This document shows, in pieces, positions 36,401-46,521 of a stretch of DNA of 64,000 bases. Both the position numbers and the translations under genes were made by a program. Origin of the DNA: Lytechinus variegatus (taxonomy: Eukaryota > Echinodermata > Echinoidea > Temnopleuroida > Toxopneustidae); NCBI RefSeq assembly GCF_018143015.1, contig NC_054748.1, positions 17,177,356-17,241,355 on the forward strand. Direction: 5' to 3'. The notes under the pieces were generated by a model. It was not told the origin of the DNA. It saw nothing but the letters and a program-made list of their open reading frames with translations, and did no database searches. The stretch's first letter is position 1. Every line of letters starts with the position of its first letter.

Positions 36401-37663
36401 TAAGAGGCACTCTTTCTAACTGTCGGATTGACATTGGATTTGTCGGATGAAACGTCCTCTCTCGGCTAATGTTATTTAGATCAATCTATGTCTGGGTGGA
36501 CTAGGGTATAATTGAAACTACAGAATTAGCATTAATAATTTTACATGTATTACGAAAAAGACTTGATACCTAGGTAAACGCATTTGATGAAGATGTTTTG
36601 ATAAGTTGCAGTTAAACATAGAATGAACCTTCAACAGAAATTAACTGCAAAATTGGAAAAGAGTACGCGTATGATGTATGGGGACCAATAAATTTGTTTT
36701 ATAAACATGATAAACCAGGCTAAGTGAAAGGAGGCTTTTAATATTTTTGGACTTTAAAAGTCACATTGGCCGAGAGAGGACAGCTAGCACATCATTCTCT
36801 GGGGAGCGCTTCATTTAAAGGATCTGTATGTAAAACGTTCATCCGATAAATCCTGGGGTGTTTCATCGACATTTTCATCCGACATGTTGTCAGATCTGAC
36901 ATCTTTCTCTGATGTTGATTGTTTGAGAGGTACTGTTACTATGGTAACTGTCGGATAAAGCGTCTGACAAGTCCTTTTATGAAAGCCCCCCTCCCCCCCC
37001 CCCCGTTTATCCCACAGCTGCATTAGGAACAGTGCTCTCAGCCAATCAAAATCTAGTTAATATGTCGGATCTGACAACTTAATGTCGGACAACTATGTTA
37101 ATGAAATGCTCCCCTGATGGTGGTCTCTTTGGCTAGCTAATCGACCTTTACTAATTTGTGTAATCCGTCCAGGTACTGCAGCAGGAGCTCGCTGGACCCA
37201 TGAGGGAGGTGGTGCTAACTATCTGTGTATGCCAACTGATCCTATTTATGATGAATATCAGTGTGGTACTGGTGCACTTCGCGCTCTGCTGTACTCGTCC
37301 GAATATGAGACAGAAACCTCCATAATTCGTCTACGTGAAGTCCACGACTACGCACCAAAATGTGCAGTCTGTAGGGCGCCCTCTGGTCGATCTACCAAAT
37401 TGATGATCCCTGCACGTAACAAGTGCCCTTCTGACGAGTGGCGTCTGGAGTACAGCGGTTACCTCATGTCAGAGTATCAAACCCACAAACGTTCAGAGTT
37501 TGTCTGTTTCGATCATGACATGGAAGGCGCAGCTGGTACAGCCGGAGACCAAAACGGGGCTCTCTTCTACACGGTAACAGCCGTATGTGAGGCAGCAACT
37601 GGGCTTCCGTGTGATCCCTATATTAATGATCAGGAACTGACATGTGCAGTCTGTACGATTTAG
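30417..37663 (+). CDS. Short-chain collagen C4-like secreted protein (4 exons, complete)
   Basis: Exons 30417-30501, 33195-33314, 33860-33943 and 37173-37663 join to 260 codons (259 aa plus TAG). All three introns are phase 1, as is common in shuffled extracellular modules. Exon 1 encodes a signal peptide (MANLLLLMISVTMATASG). Exon 2 encodes CSLCPK followed by eight uninterrupted Gly-X-Y triplets, starting GAPGPPGPTGDVGLPG and ending in three GRD. Exons 3 and 4 encode the Cys-rich C-terminal domain: VVYIRWGKDVC, SELVYAG, GGGANYLC, CAVCRAPSGRSTKLMIPARN, EYSGYLMS and, near the end, ELTCAVC. This matches my recollection of the family named after sponge short-chain collagen C4, widespread in marine invertebrates. 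Probable role: a secreted matrix or adhesion protein; the function of the C-terminal domain is not known to me. An upstream noncoding exon is possible. AATAAA at 38565-38570 is a candidate polyadenylation signal. Confidence 0.85.
31450..32429. mobile_element. Second copy of the GCTCGCGC hAT-type element, left end degraded
   Basis: The right end matches the 20.5-kb copy (GACCCACGGTACGCCACTG) and the interior has the same TTCAGCTCGCGCTTCGCGC blocks. The left CAGTGGCGTA end is not intact and no target duplication was found. It lies in intron 1 of the collagen C4-like gene. A 128-codon ORF over it is a by-product of the repeats. Confidence 0.78.
32461..32985. mobile_element. Foldback MITE family A, copy 4, right end truncated
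   Basis: Starts AGGTCAAGTCCATCCC and continues with the family arm; the right arm is recognisable to about 32985 but the terminal GGACTTGACCT is missing. It abuts the hAT copy 2 in intron 1 of the collagen gene. Confidence 0.7.
34152..35108. mobile_element. Tandem-unit element with DR1 motifs, copy 2
   Basis: Same ends and unit structure as the 26.0-kb copy, in intron 3 of the collagen C4-like gene. Exact TGACCTTTGACCT at 34366 and 34703; other units have a one-base change. Contains a private perfect inverted repeat at 34441-34489. Confidence 0.8.
34441..34489. repeat. Near-perfect palindrome, 24-bp arms, 1-nt centre
   Basis: TCAGATCAATAAACTTGCAA plus AGTT, then C, then its exact reverse complement. 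The sister copy at 26.0 kb has only one arm at this position. Confidence 0.9.
35482..36250. mobile_element. Second copy of the TTAA-flanked MITE, opposite orientation
   Basis: 769 bp between TTAA at 35478-35481 and 36251-36254. The interior matches the 8.85-kb copy in reverse orientation, and the GCCCGGGGTATTTTG end is recognisable, though the terminal bases have changed. It lies in intron 3 of the collagen C4-like gene. Confidence 0.75.
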
Positions 37664-37744
37664 AAATTGTTACCATAGTAACAGTGCTTCTCAGCCAGTC
37701 AACGTCAAGGAAAGTTGTCAGATCTGACAACCTGTCGGACAATC

Positions 37745-38286
37745 AATCTTATTTGAAAGAAAAAATGAGAGAAACAATTTAAAACAAGTTTCATCCAAAT
37801 CGGTTATAGAATAAGCGAGTTATGGAAGTTGGATAAGTATTGTACTTTCTATGGGGATCCTCGAATTGGCAAACATGCTTCAAAATGGCCGACTTTGTGG
37901 ACAAGCCCTCCATTCGTCTTGTACACATATTTTCAGATTTTCCCTATTATTTTACATATTTCACATCATCTCTTCCTGACCTTGAAATGTGATGTGTATT
38001 ATATTTTCCCATGACATGTTATGCTCAGAATGAGGCAATATGCAATTTTTAAGAAAATCTGAAAAATTGTGTACAAAACAAATGGAGAGTTGTCAACAAA
38101 TTCAGCTATTTTAAAGCATGTTTGCCAATTTGATGGTCCCAATAGAAAGTACAAGAAGATCTATTAAACGCCCATATAACTTGCTTATTTAACAACTGGT
38201 TTTGATGAAACTTGTTTTAAATTGTTCCTCTTGCTTTACTCTTTCCAATAAGATTGCTTCTCATCTCGGGTTTTGGTTTCCTTTAA
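37745..38286. mobile_element. Foldback MITE family B, degraded copy 2
   Basis: Shares CTATGGGGATCCT, CAAAATGGC and the CCAATAAGATTGCTTCTC right arm with the 57.9-kb copy; the left end has decayed. It lies just 3' of the collagen C4-like stop codon and may be part of its 3' UTR. Confidence 0.65.
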
Positions 38287-39159
38287 TGTTTGGTGAAACG
38301 ATCCCCAGGGGTCTGTGCTACTTAGCCAATCAAAACCATGGAAAGTTTTGTTCTCAGACGATATAATATATCAAACCCCTAACAGGTCTCAATGATGCAA
38401 TCTCAGCAGTCAACACTTGAAACTCTTTGTTCATAGTTTGATTCGAATATTTGTTTTTTTTCAGATAGGGAATTCTTCAGGAAGGCTAAAAACATCTAAA
38501 GGCTCTGTACTAGTATGATCGTGAAAGTCGATATTCTTTATAAATGTCGTTAATTGACAAAGACAATAAAAGAAAAAGTGCAATTTCTTGGGTTTAATTC
38601 TTCTTTATTCAGTGTTTTCAGTTTCATAGATTTTGGATGCCAATGAAGTTTATCTTTAGGCCCCCTATCTATAGCTAGCAATAGGTTGGATAATGATAGG
38701 CCTATGCCCGACTTTCACTTTTCATATGTTATTACTTCAACTTGTAATTTCATTACTGTGTGTTAAAAAATATGTATCTTACTTGAAAAAATAATCATTA
38801 CCTCACACAATAAATCAGGAGTCAGACCTATTTCTACATTGAATTTCCTGAAGTGAAAGGCTGCGGAACCGTGGGCAGCACTTGCCCCTAAACTATTTCC
38901 GGTAGAAAAGAATCTACTTTTTATTATGAGGAAATGTTGTTGTTTTTTTCAAAATAGTATGTGCCCTTTTTAAAAGTAAATTTCCCTCTCTGAAATAGGT
39001 TTTTCCCCCTATATTTTACCTGAAATGATTCTTTACAATTGTATGCCTAAATGCATTAAAATGCATTTGGCATCTCACGGGGTAGCAAAAGTTTCTCTTT
39101 GCCCTATTACCCCCTTATCACTTAAAGACAAATGATTAATGATATCAAAGAATAGTTAT

Positions 39160-39282
39160 CACCATAATTATTATTATCATTAATATTATTATTGTTGTTA
39201 TTATTTTATCATTATCATCATTATTATCAGTAGTAGTAGTAGTAGTAGCAGCAGTAGTAGTAGTAGTAGTAGTAGTAATATC
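39160..39282. repeat. (ATT)n and (AGT)n microsatellite
   Basis: ATT/ATC trinucleotides followed by about fifteen AGT/AGC units. Confidence 0.9.
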
Positions 39283-39815
39283 CCGGGGGCACTCAGTATA
39301 TAATGCATAGTGGGTATGTGCCGCGGAGGGGGCCCCCATTCAAATTTCCGTTCCACGGGCACAGCATTTTTGTCTTATCGAGAAAAAGAACCGCGCCATA
39401 GTATAGCATTTTCTTCTTATCGAGAAAAAAGAAGAAAGAAATTCGCTCCAAAGCTTCGCAAATTTTTCGTTACGCCGTTCCGGTCGCATCGATCAGCTAC
39501 AATGAGCTGCAATTTTGGTGAAAAGCGGCCGCAGAGCACTGTCCGATCATCGCCTCTGCGCGAGCGCACCCGGCGGCCGTGTCGCCGGGTTATAGCTGCA
39601 TCGAACACGCATACCGTTCCATAGGGATGCATACGCATTTACACTCCGGCGATCCGTTTCAATTAAGGACCCCGTTTTCCCAAACATTTGTAGTTCCGAG
39701 GACCATCCTTTTTACAGTAAGCCCGCTCCAATAAGGCCCCCGCTTTTTGTCTATCCCGCGGCACACCCCACCACTTTTGGTCGAATGCCCCGGGCCCCAG
39801 GGAGTAATATGCTGA
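39283..39815. repeat. GC-rich repeat with CCCGGGGGCACTC end
   Basis: Left CCCGGGGGCACTCAGTATAT, right GCCCCGGGCCCCAGGGAGTA; GC content is well above that of its surroundings. ORFs inside are not credible genes. Confidence 0.4.
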
Positions 39816-39911
39816 TTCGTCTTTTTTAACGCTGGCACGTAGTGGTGATGATTGATGTTGCTGATGATGTGGGAGTGCAAAGCTCATGACAATACAAATT
39901 CACTTAACGGG

Positions 39912-40030
39912 AACAGTGACCATGATGATGATGGTGATGATGTTAATGACAATAGTGATGATGATGGTGGTGATAATGGTGCATGATGGTGATGACGATG
40001 ATGATGACGATGATGGTGATGATGATGAGG
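39912..40030. repeat. (GAT)n-type microsatellite
   Basis: Imperfect GAT/GGT trinucleotide tract. Confidence 0.9.
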
Positions 40031-40465
40031 CACACAAAGGCCATAAACATGATTGCAATGACTTTGATAGCGTGTCCTAAAAATGCTAATGGCACTCTAG
40101 ATGGGTAAACATTGAAATTACATAGTACACCCGTACACTGCAATACAGTTTTTATGCAATATGGATATGGTTTAATAATAACAAAGATACGAACATTTTT
40201 TCTTTCATGGCGCATCAGGATACCAGGCAGACGTGTAGTCAGATTCAGCTAGATTTGTGTGTGGTTAAAATTATATCTAAGCCTATTCAAGTTCAGCCAC
40301 GGGCGTTAACTCAGGAAGGATTTTCTTGGGAAAGAGAGTCCTATCATCTATCCCCCTCTGCTGAATAGATTATTTTTGCCTATAAATAGCCCACGGTTGA
40401 ACGTGAATATATATTTTCACCACTTAAATATTAGATAACAAATCGTTTTAGTTGAACCTGACAAT

Positions 40466-40474
40466 ATACATATA

Positions 40475-40505
<31 letters not shown>

Positions 40506-40517
40506 GTATATATATAT
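40466..40517. repeat. (TA)n microsatellite left of the tRNA palindrome
   Basis: Alternating TA/TATACA tract directly outside the left palindrome arm. Confidence 0.9.
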
Positions 40518-40608
40518 TGTAAGAAATGGATGAAGAGAACAATGGTAGGCGTAGCTTAAATCAAGGTTCCCCAGAGCTATCTACCCTTTGGAAAAATTGG
40601 TGATGCCG

Positions 40609-40614
40609 AAAAAA
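40609..40614 (-). terminator. Pol III T-run terminator of the first tRNA-Glu
   Basis: Six A on the plus strand (TTTTTT in transcript sense) directly after the tRNA 3' end. Confidence 0.8.
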
Positions 40615-40686
40615 TGTCTCTGCCGGGAATCGAACCCGGGCCCCCAGCTTTGAACGCCGGTGCCTTAACCACTAGACCACAGAGAC
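40615..40686 (-). tRNA. tRNA-Glu (anticodon UUC)
   Basis: 72 nt. The acceptor stem GTCTCTG/CAGAGAC pairs fully; the D arm has the A-box pattern; the anticodon stem is CCGGC/GCTGG with loop GTTCAAA, so the anticodon is TTC; the variable loop is 4 nt; the T arm CCGGG-TTCGATT-CCCGG has a perfect B-box. Six T residues on the minus strand (plus 40609-40614) end the transcript directly after the discriminator A. It lies in the left arm of a palindrome. Confidence 0.92.
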
Positions 40687-40815
40687 GGTTAGTAGCTAGG
40701 GCTTGTCATTGTTCAAAACTCACCTTCACCCGACAAAGGAATATATAATTGGTATAGTGTCGAAAATCTGTCTATCTGACGGTCAATCGGATCGGGCTCG
40801 CCCTAGCTACTAACC

Positions 40816-40887
40816 GTCTCTGTGGTCTAGTGGTTAAGGCACCGGCGTTCAAAGCTGGGGGCCCGGGTTCGATTCCCGGCAGAGACA
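40816..40887 (+). tRNA. tRNA-Glu (anticodon UUC)
   Basis: Same 72-nt sequence and cloverleaf as the minus-strand copy at 40615-40686, and convergent in sequence arrangement with it across the palindrome. A TTTTTT terminator follows at 40888-40893. Confidence 0.93.
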
Positions 40888-40893
40888 TTTTTT
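40888..40893 (+). terminator. Pol III T-run terminator of the second tRNA-Glu
   Basis: TTTTTT directly after the discriminator base. Confidence 0.8.
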
Positions 40894-41220
40894 CGGCATC
40901 ACCAATTTTTCCAAAGGGTAGATAGCTCTGGGGAACCTTGATTTAAGCTACGCCTACCATTGTTCTCTTCATCCATTTCTTTACAATATTTGAATAAAAG
41001 AGTTGCCAAAAGCTGTTGTACATGTATAACTTTACACATTTGTATTTCTTCTCCCATATGTGTACTGTATCGAAGCAATAGCTTTGATCCAGCTGAGGCA
41101 TGGCGGCTTGTCATTGTCCAAAACTCACCTTCACCCGACAAAGGAATATATAATTGGTATAGTGTCGAAAATCTGTCTATCTGACGGTCAATCGGATCGG
41201 GCTCGCCCTAGCTACTAACC

Positions 41221-41292
41221 GTCTCTGTGGTCTAGTGGTTAAGGCACCGGCGTTCAAAGCTGGGGGCCCGGGTTCGATTCCCGGCAGAGACA
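41221..41292 (+). tRNA. tRNA-Glu (anticodon UUC)
   Basis: Third identical cloverleaf, within a direct repeat of the segment that carries the second copy. A TTTTTT terminator follows at 41293-41298. Confidence 0.93.
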
Positions 41293-41298
41293 TTTTTT
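41293..41298 (+). terminator. Pol III T-run terminator of the third tRNA-Glu
   Basis: TTTTTT directly after the discriminator base. Confidence 0.8.
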
Positions 41299-41443
41299 CG
41301 GCATCACCAATTTTTCCAAAGGGTAGATAGCTCTGGGGAACCTTGATTTAAGCTACGCCTACTATTGTTCTCTTCATCCATTTCTTACAATATTTGAATA
41401 AAAAAGAGTTGCCAAAAGCTGTTGTACATGTATAACTTTACAC

Positions 41444-41460
41444 ATATATATGTATATATA

Positions 41461-41522
<62 letters not shown>
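41444..41522. repeat. (TA)n microsatellite right of the tRNA cluster
   Basis: About 80 bp of alternating TA after the third tRNA unit. Confidence 0.9.
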
Positions 41523-41526
<4 letters not shown>

Positions 41527-41977
41527 GAAAGCTATGATCGAGAGTTTTTTTTATCTCAGAACTGAAATAGCTTAAGGGTCACACTTCCTTGTCCACTGTA
41601 GGTGATGAATGAGTACACCCACTTTTTTTTTAATTTTCCGGGCCGAAATATTAATTTTGGGTTAAATTCTTTTTTTTTTTTTTTGGGGGGGGGGGGCCTA
41701 GTCATTTTTCCTCGGAAAAATATGCCCCCCCGTGGAAAATTTCGGAGCCACCCCTGATTACACGTACTGTACTCATGTCGGTGATCATTTACCAAATTCA
41801 AGTATGGCCGGAAGTTTTTGGCCGCAAACAGTAGTTTGGTCGAATACATTTGAAAGCAGTACTTCCGTTGCTTTAAAATACTGCATAATATTGCATAATG
41901 ATAATGGAATACTATGAAACGTAATAGATTAAATTTGCCTCATAAAATAGGCCTACCATTTCCATGAAAATAATTAC

Positions 41978-42190
41978 CGCTGGCGGATCCAGGGGCGGGG
42001 GTATGCCGGCCCGTGCCCCCCCCCCCTTTGGGAGGCACATTTAAATTTGTAATGTAAACATGCCGTTAAAATAGAAGTGTGCCCCCTTTTGAAAGTGAAG
42101 ACCTTTGTTATGTTTTGTTTTACTTGTCAAGATTTTCCTCGGGGAAAATGTGCCCCCTTAATTTTGAAAAACCCGGATCCGCCCCTGATT
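41978..42190. mobile_element. Short MITE with GGCGGATCCAGGGGCGG ends
   Basis: Left CTGGCGGATCCAGGGGCGG and right CCGGATCCGCCCCTGA, with C-runs and TGTGCCCCC blocks inside. A related sequence with GCCCCCCCGTGG and GCCACCCCTGA lies at about 41600-41760. Confidence 0.6.
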
Positions 42191-43058
42191 GTACGTTAGT
42201 CTTGGTTCTTTCACAGTTAACTTGTCCTCTACAAAAATTGTACTATTCGATCGCCCTTAATTACAAAGTCTGTGTGCTTGCGATCTACTTTTACTTTACA
42301 TAATGATATTCAATTTTAAAAAATAATAAAAATGCAGAAAATTAGATAAGTGCAACATTTGGCTTTTAGCATGGTCCCGTCGTAGAGGGCGACAATTAAA
42401 TGGTAAAAACCGAAACAATCAGAATAGCAGGGAGAGAGAGAATTTCTGCTCCAAAAGCTGGTAAGATAACTTGTAATTTCGAGCATACTTTGTTTTATGG
42501 TACAATTTTAGTGATTCATTACGATGCGGAGATTATATTTGGGTGCACTGATAACTAATGTTTGTTTATTACTTTCATGAATAATGAAACATGCTGGCAT
42601 ATTCCGCCACAACTCTCGTTTCTGTCGCACTTGTTCGCTGATTAACGGCAGTTATCACGCCATCGCAGGTCCTCTGTTACCCGACCGCTCTGGGGGTGCC
42701 GGTTCCTCGCTCCCGCTCACGCAGTCGAAACAGTCTCACCTCGTTTCATAGCAACATGATGCTAATGAATTAAAAATCAATTAATATCACTAATCAGTAT
42801 TGTGACATTTGCGAGGAAATTATTGTGGCATAATTTGTGTGTAGATAAAAATGTGTGTCAGAATTTTGAGCTGAGTAATGAAAAAATGAGAATTTAAATT
42901 TTGTTCAGTTGTTCAAACTTCAATATTAAATATTACTTTATTAGTTGACAAATTTATTGACAAGTCAAAAGTAAAAAAAAAGAAAGTCAGAAAGACAGAT
43001 TCTTTAACTCCTTTCCCAAAATGAGTCTATGAGTGGTAGATCAGTTCAGGCTCTGTAT
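42191..43058. other. Left flank of the retrotransposon, nothing recognised
   Basis: No coding signal, RNA gene or recognisable repeat ends. Confidence 0.4.
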
Positions 43059-43746
43059 TGAAGTAAAACTGATAGAATGAGTGAGTGGAGTGTGTTAGCG
43101 GTGATGGCACGAGACAGACAGATACGAATAACCGAGTGGTTGGTTAATTACAGGTACGACACTGACAAGGATTATTACTCACGAATCACGAATGGGTTAC
43201 TTCGACGGTACAAGACAGAGACAACAACTAATACTTACCTGACACTTGCACTGACGATGCCACACGGTAGATACAGACAACAGATATTGCAGACTTCTAT
43301 ACACTAACTAACAGACCACGGCGCCGAGTGGGGAGCTTCTGGGATGTCCTCACTCGATGGCGGTCTTCTCTATTCTCTCTTCACGGTGTCTACTCTCTCT
43401 GGTGTCTAGGCTGGATCTCTTCTCAGCACCAGTACCAGCTTGTGTACGTGCTGTGCAACGCACACACGTACGTACCGTACGTAGCAGGCGTAGGAGCATA
43501 TAAAGGCTCCTCCAATCAGGAGTGCTCCTCGCCTACACACAGCACACACACGGACTTAATACATACATTGTACGTAGAAGGCGTAGGAGCATATAAAGGC
43601 TCCTCCAATCAGGAGTGCTCCTCGCCTACACACAGCACACACGGACTTAATACATACATGAACATAGCTCAATACGTAGACTTATAGTTATACACATATT
43701 AATACATATAGGGTACTGCATGTACATGGCCCAATTACTACATTCC
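43059..43746 (-). repeat. 3' LTR of the gag-only element
   Basis: Near-identical to the right-hand LTR, with roughly a dozen substitutions or one-base indels seen by eye over about 675 bp. It contains a tandem pair of about 93-bp units, starting near 43491 and 43584, each with an AGGAGTGCTCCT palindrome, a TATAAA-like sequence and a CCAAT box. Small ORFs in this region recur in both LTRs and are not taken as genes. Confidence 0.8.
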
Positions 43747-44700
43747 TCCCGGTTCCATCAGATTGCGACATATATTGTGCAATCTCAATAGATATAAACA
43801 GATATGAAGGAACCTGACAGAAGAATGTAATATATGCCTATATGATTAAAACTGATTAAATACATGACACCAATAAAATACCTCAGATACCGTACATAAA
43901 AAGTGTGATCTGAGCTCAACATAGTACTATTCAATAAGAATAACAATTGTTCATTTTAGAAAAAGATTGCTGGTCCAGCAAAAATAAATCTCATTACTGG
44001 AGACCAGCAAATATATACTTGCATGGAGGAAAATCTGGTCTATGTATTGATATAAAGAATATCTTCTTATTTCGTGTAAGTCTGAAAGAAGATATATATA
44101 TATATATGTTCAGCCTTGCCAGCAATTTACATAAAATATTCTTTAAGTTGATCTGTTAGTCTGTTCTTTACATTAAGTTGTACATTGTATAATTAAAAAT
44201 ACTAACAATGAAATAAAACCAATTGGCTGGAGCTCTGTTACCAATAAATATAGGCCTGTACAATGTGACCTTTACAAATATGATATATGATTGGTAATAT
44301 GTTTGAGCTCTTAAAGACATGTAATGATACTTCAACCAGATCTGGTGCAAATAAATATAACAACCTGGACTTGACATACATACATAGTATTTTCCCTTGA
44401 GAAAAAACTACTACTATTTCAACATCCTGTATGACAATATTTCTAGGGTTGTTTATAAAGCCTTTGCAAACAAGGTAAAAGATCTATGGTTGAAATATCT
44501 ATGTCTTTATGTAGTATAAAATATATACAAATGTGATAAAAGAACTATCTATTGCATTTATAACCAGTGTTTGCACCTATTACTTTGCAAGCCACCTGAA
44601 GAGGTACAAGCTATTAAAATTTAGAGGTATGCCTTCACCTTCTTGATTGTGTTCATAAAATAAATCATATTGCCTAACAGAAATTTCAATTGCAGGACTT
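43747..44700 (-). other. Retrotransposon tail between the gag stop and the 3' LTR
   Basis: About 950 bp, A/T-rich, with no ORF similar to pol or env. A GGGAGG purine run abuts the LTR and may be a short polypurine tract. Confidence 0.5.
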
Positions 44701-46521
44701 TCAGCAACTGATCAAGGAGATACTACTCCATTCCAGGGGTGGTGGCCAGGGAGGAAGGAGCCAAGGACAAGATGTAAGAAATGGGTTGTAAACTAAACTA
44801 CAGAAATATCTCTGGTTCCACCAGATGAGAGAACTGAGGAATTCAAGGATGGACAGCTTAGGAGGGGTACTTCCCCAAAGCATTTGCACTAGATAACTCT
44901 GCCCATGCTTGGTATCCTCAGTAGAGGCCCGACTGTCCTCTGACATAGTTACAAAGCTTACATTATCTACACCTATGGTATTTACAGTATCATCACTTAC
45001 ACATGTAGTATGTACAGTTACATCATCTACACATGTGGTATTTACAGTTACTTCTTCTACACTTAAGATACCTACATGTTTCACTGCTAAACGTTCTGGA
45101 CAGTTTCTCTTAAAGTGTCCAGACTTGTGACATGCAAAACAAACATCACGACAAGACAACTGGGATTCAGTGTCTTCTGTTGAAGGAGAACCTGTATGCC
45201 TATTCAGCTCTGGGACAGCAGTTACCGATCCCTGGACTGAGGACTGGAAGGACTTCATCTGTGCCCCTAGAGCAGATTGAATATTATCAACCTTCTCCAG
45301 ATTGGGCACTCGGTCCTCCAGACTGTCCTTAAGGGAGGACTGCTGAGCATTAGAGGCAAGCCCGGAAACACCCATACGGTTGATTCTGGGATCCTCCTCG
45401 ACAGTATCGTAAGACCTTTGTCTTGCATATTTTAGCCGATGCTGAAACCACCGAACTAAGTCAATGGCATGATCAAGATTACGAGGACGTGATTGGATAG
45501 CGCATTTCCCCGCTTCTTGATCTAATGAACCCTGACAAAACTTTTGCACTATTTGCCTCTCAACAATCTCCTCAGGCAATCCGTCAAAAACGCGTGAAGC
45601 GTAGGATAGGACACGATCGGCCCATTCCCCCTTTGTTTCGGTTGTTGCCTGCTGCGCAAAATCGAATTGCAATTGTGCGACAGGAAATTCTTTAGAAGCA
45701 AATCTTTGCTCAAGCTTCTTGACAATATCTGTATAGGGAACGTTTATTTTGGAAGAAACAATAACTGATGTAAAATATTTGATTGCGCTTCCCTCAAGAC
45801 AAAAGCAAAGTTCACTGAGCTGTTGGGCTTGATCCCAACCGCGATCTTCCGAGTACAGCTGGAAATTACGTATGAAAGTGTGCCAACACCCTCTACCATC
45901 GAAGGTCACGGACTTGGGCAACGAGGACACTCGCGCACCAGGAGTATACCCACGAGAATAAGATCTCAGGGCATCGCAACCTCGATCTAAGAGCGGAAGC
46001 CTTGAATCCAAAGCAGATGAATGCCGAGATGATTTCAGTTCTTCTGACAATAATTTCATTTTAACAGCCAGACAGTGCATCATCATTGCCATATAACTAT
46101 CATCAGCTTTGGAATGATCATTAGAAGTATGAGAGGAAGATTGTGGATATGAATCATGTTTATTTGTATTCTGAACCCTGCTGTTTGATCTGGGTTCACA
46201 TTGAGTATAAGGTGAATGCAAATTATCAGCCTGAGGCTGTCTACCAGTATTGGGTTCAGCATATCTATATTGGCATTTATCAGCACATTCATATACAAAA
46301 TCTGTTAAATCAAGATCAGATAAATAATGTATCCTTGAACAATCAAACTTCTCATAAACAAATTCCTCTACAAAACTTCTTGGATAACCAAGCTTGTACA
46401 GATTATCTGCCAGTGAATACTCGTATAAGTATCCCCTGCTAGTATTCCGACTGTCTATAATGTCTTCAACTAATCTTTGTTTTACTCTGGCAATGTCACT
46501 TTGCATCATTATGAATTCCAA
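44701..46521 (-). CDS. Gag-like protein of an LTR retrotransposon (606 codons)
   Basis: One uninterrupted ORF. Residues about 205-365 look like a retrotransposon Gag (capsid-type) region: SVTFDGRGCWHTFIRNF, then an LxxCLEGSA helix, a FPVAQLQFDF stretch and EIVERQIVQKFCQG, typical of metazoan Ty3/gypsy-type Gags. Residues 461-474 form a CX2CX4HX4C zinc knuckle (CFACHKSGHFKRNC). Just after it (about 488-525) are three to four copies of a 12-13 residue Thr/Val/Cys repeat (VTVNTTCVDD and variants). No protease, reverse transcriptase, RNase H or integrase motif follows: the ORF stops at 44701 and the LTR begins about 960 bp further on. It lies between two matching LTRs. Expected role: RNA-binding capsid protein of the element. 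I recognise the fold class, not a specific family. Confidence 0.8.
   Translation of the reverse strand: MEFIMMQSDIARVKQRLVEDIIDSRNTSRGYLYEYSLADNLYKLGYPRSFVEEFVYEKFDCSRIHYLSDLDLTDFVYECADKCQYRYAEPNTGRQPQADNLHSPYTQCEPRSNSRVQNTNKHDSYPQSSSHTSNDHSKADDSYMAMMMHCLAVKMKLLSEELKSSRHSSALDSRLPLLDRGCDALRSYSRGYTPGARVSSLPKSVTFDGRGCWHTFIRNFQLYSEDRGWDQAQQLSELCFCLEGSAIKYFTSVIVSSKINVPYTDIVKKLEQRFASKEFPVAQLQFDFAQQATTETKGEWADRVLSYASRVFDGLPEEIVERQIVQKFCQGSLDQEAGKCAIQSRPRNLDHAIDLVRWFQHRLKYARQRSYDTVEEDPRINRMGVSGLASNAQQSSLKDSLEDRVPNLEKVDNIQSALGAQMKSFQSSVQGSVTAVPELNRHTGSPSTEDTESQLSCRDVCFACHKSGHFKRNCPERLAVKHVGILSVEEVTVNTTCVDDVTVHTTCVSDDTVNTIGVDNVSFVTMSEDSRASTEDTKHGQSYLVQMLWGSTPPKLSILEFLSSLIWWNQRYFCSLVYNPFLTSCPWLLPPWPPPLEWSSISLISC

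Larger units (their letters stand above)
40515..40992. repeat. Large palindrome with a tRNA-Glu in each arm
   Basis: Arms 40515-40702 and 40800-40992 are nearly perfect reverse complements, each with tRNA, terminator and about 95 bp of 3' flank; the spacer is 97 bp. The outer left side abuts a (TA)n tract. Confidence 0.88.
40701..41446 (+). repeat. Direct duplication of the spacer plus right arm (tRNA unit)
   Basis: The segment 40701-41042 recurs at about 41106-41446 with few differences, separated by about 63 bp. It carries the 5' flank, tRNA, terminator and 3' flank. Confidence 0.85.

Noticed and set aside
39310..39638. Overlapping Arg-rich ORFs on both strands
   Set aside because: They fall in a GC-rich repeat; no domain, no splice context.
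43077..43307. Ser/Arg-rich ORF starting MSEWSVLAVMARD, repeated at 53346
   Set aside because: It is located in both LTRs; there is no known domain, and its duplication is explained by the LTR pair.
43328..43687. 119-codon ORF with YKGSSNQECSSPTHSTH repeats
   Set aside because: Translation of the 93-bp tandem LTR units.
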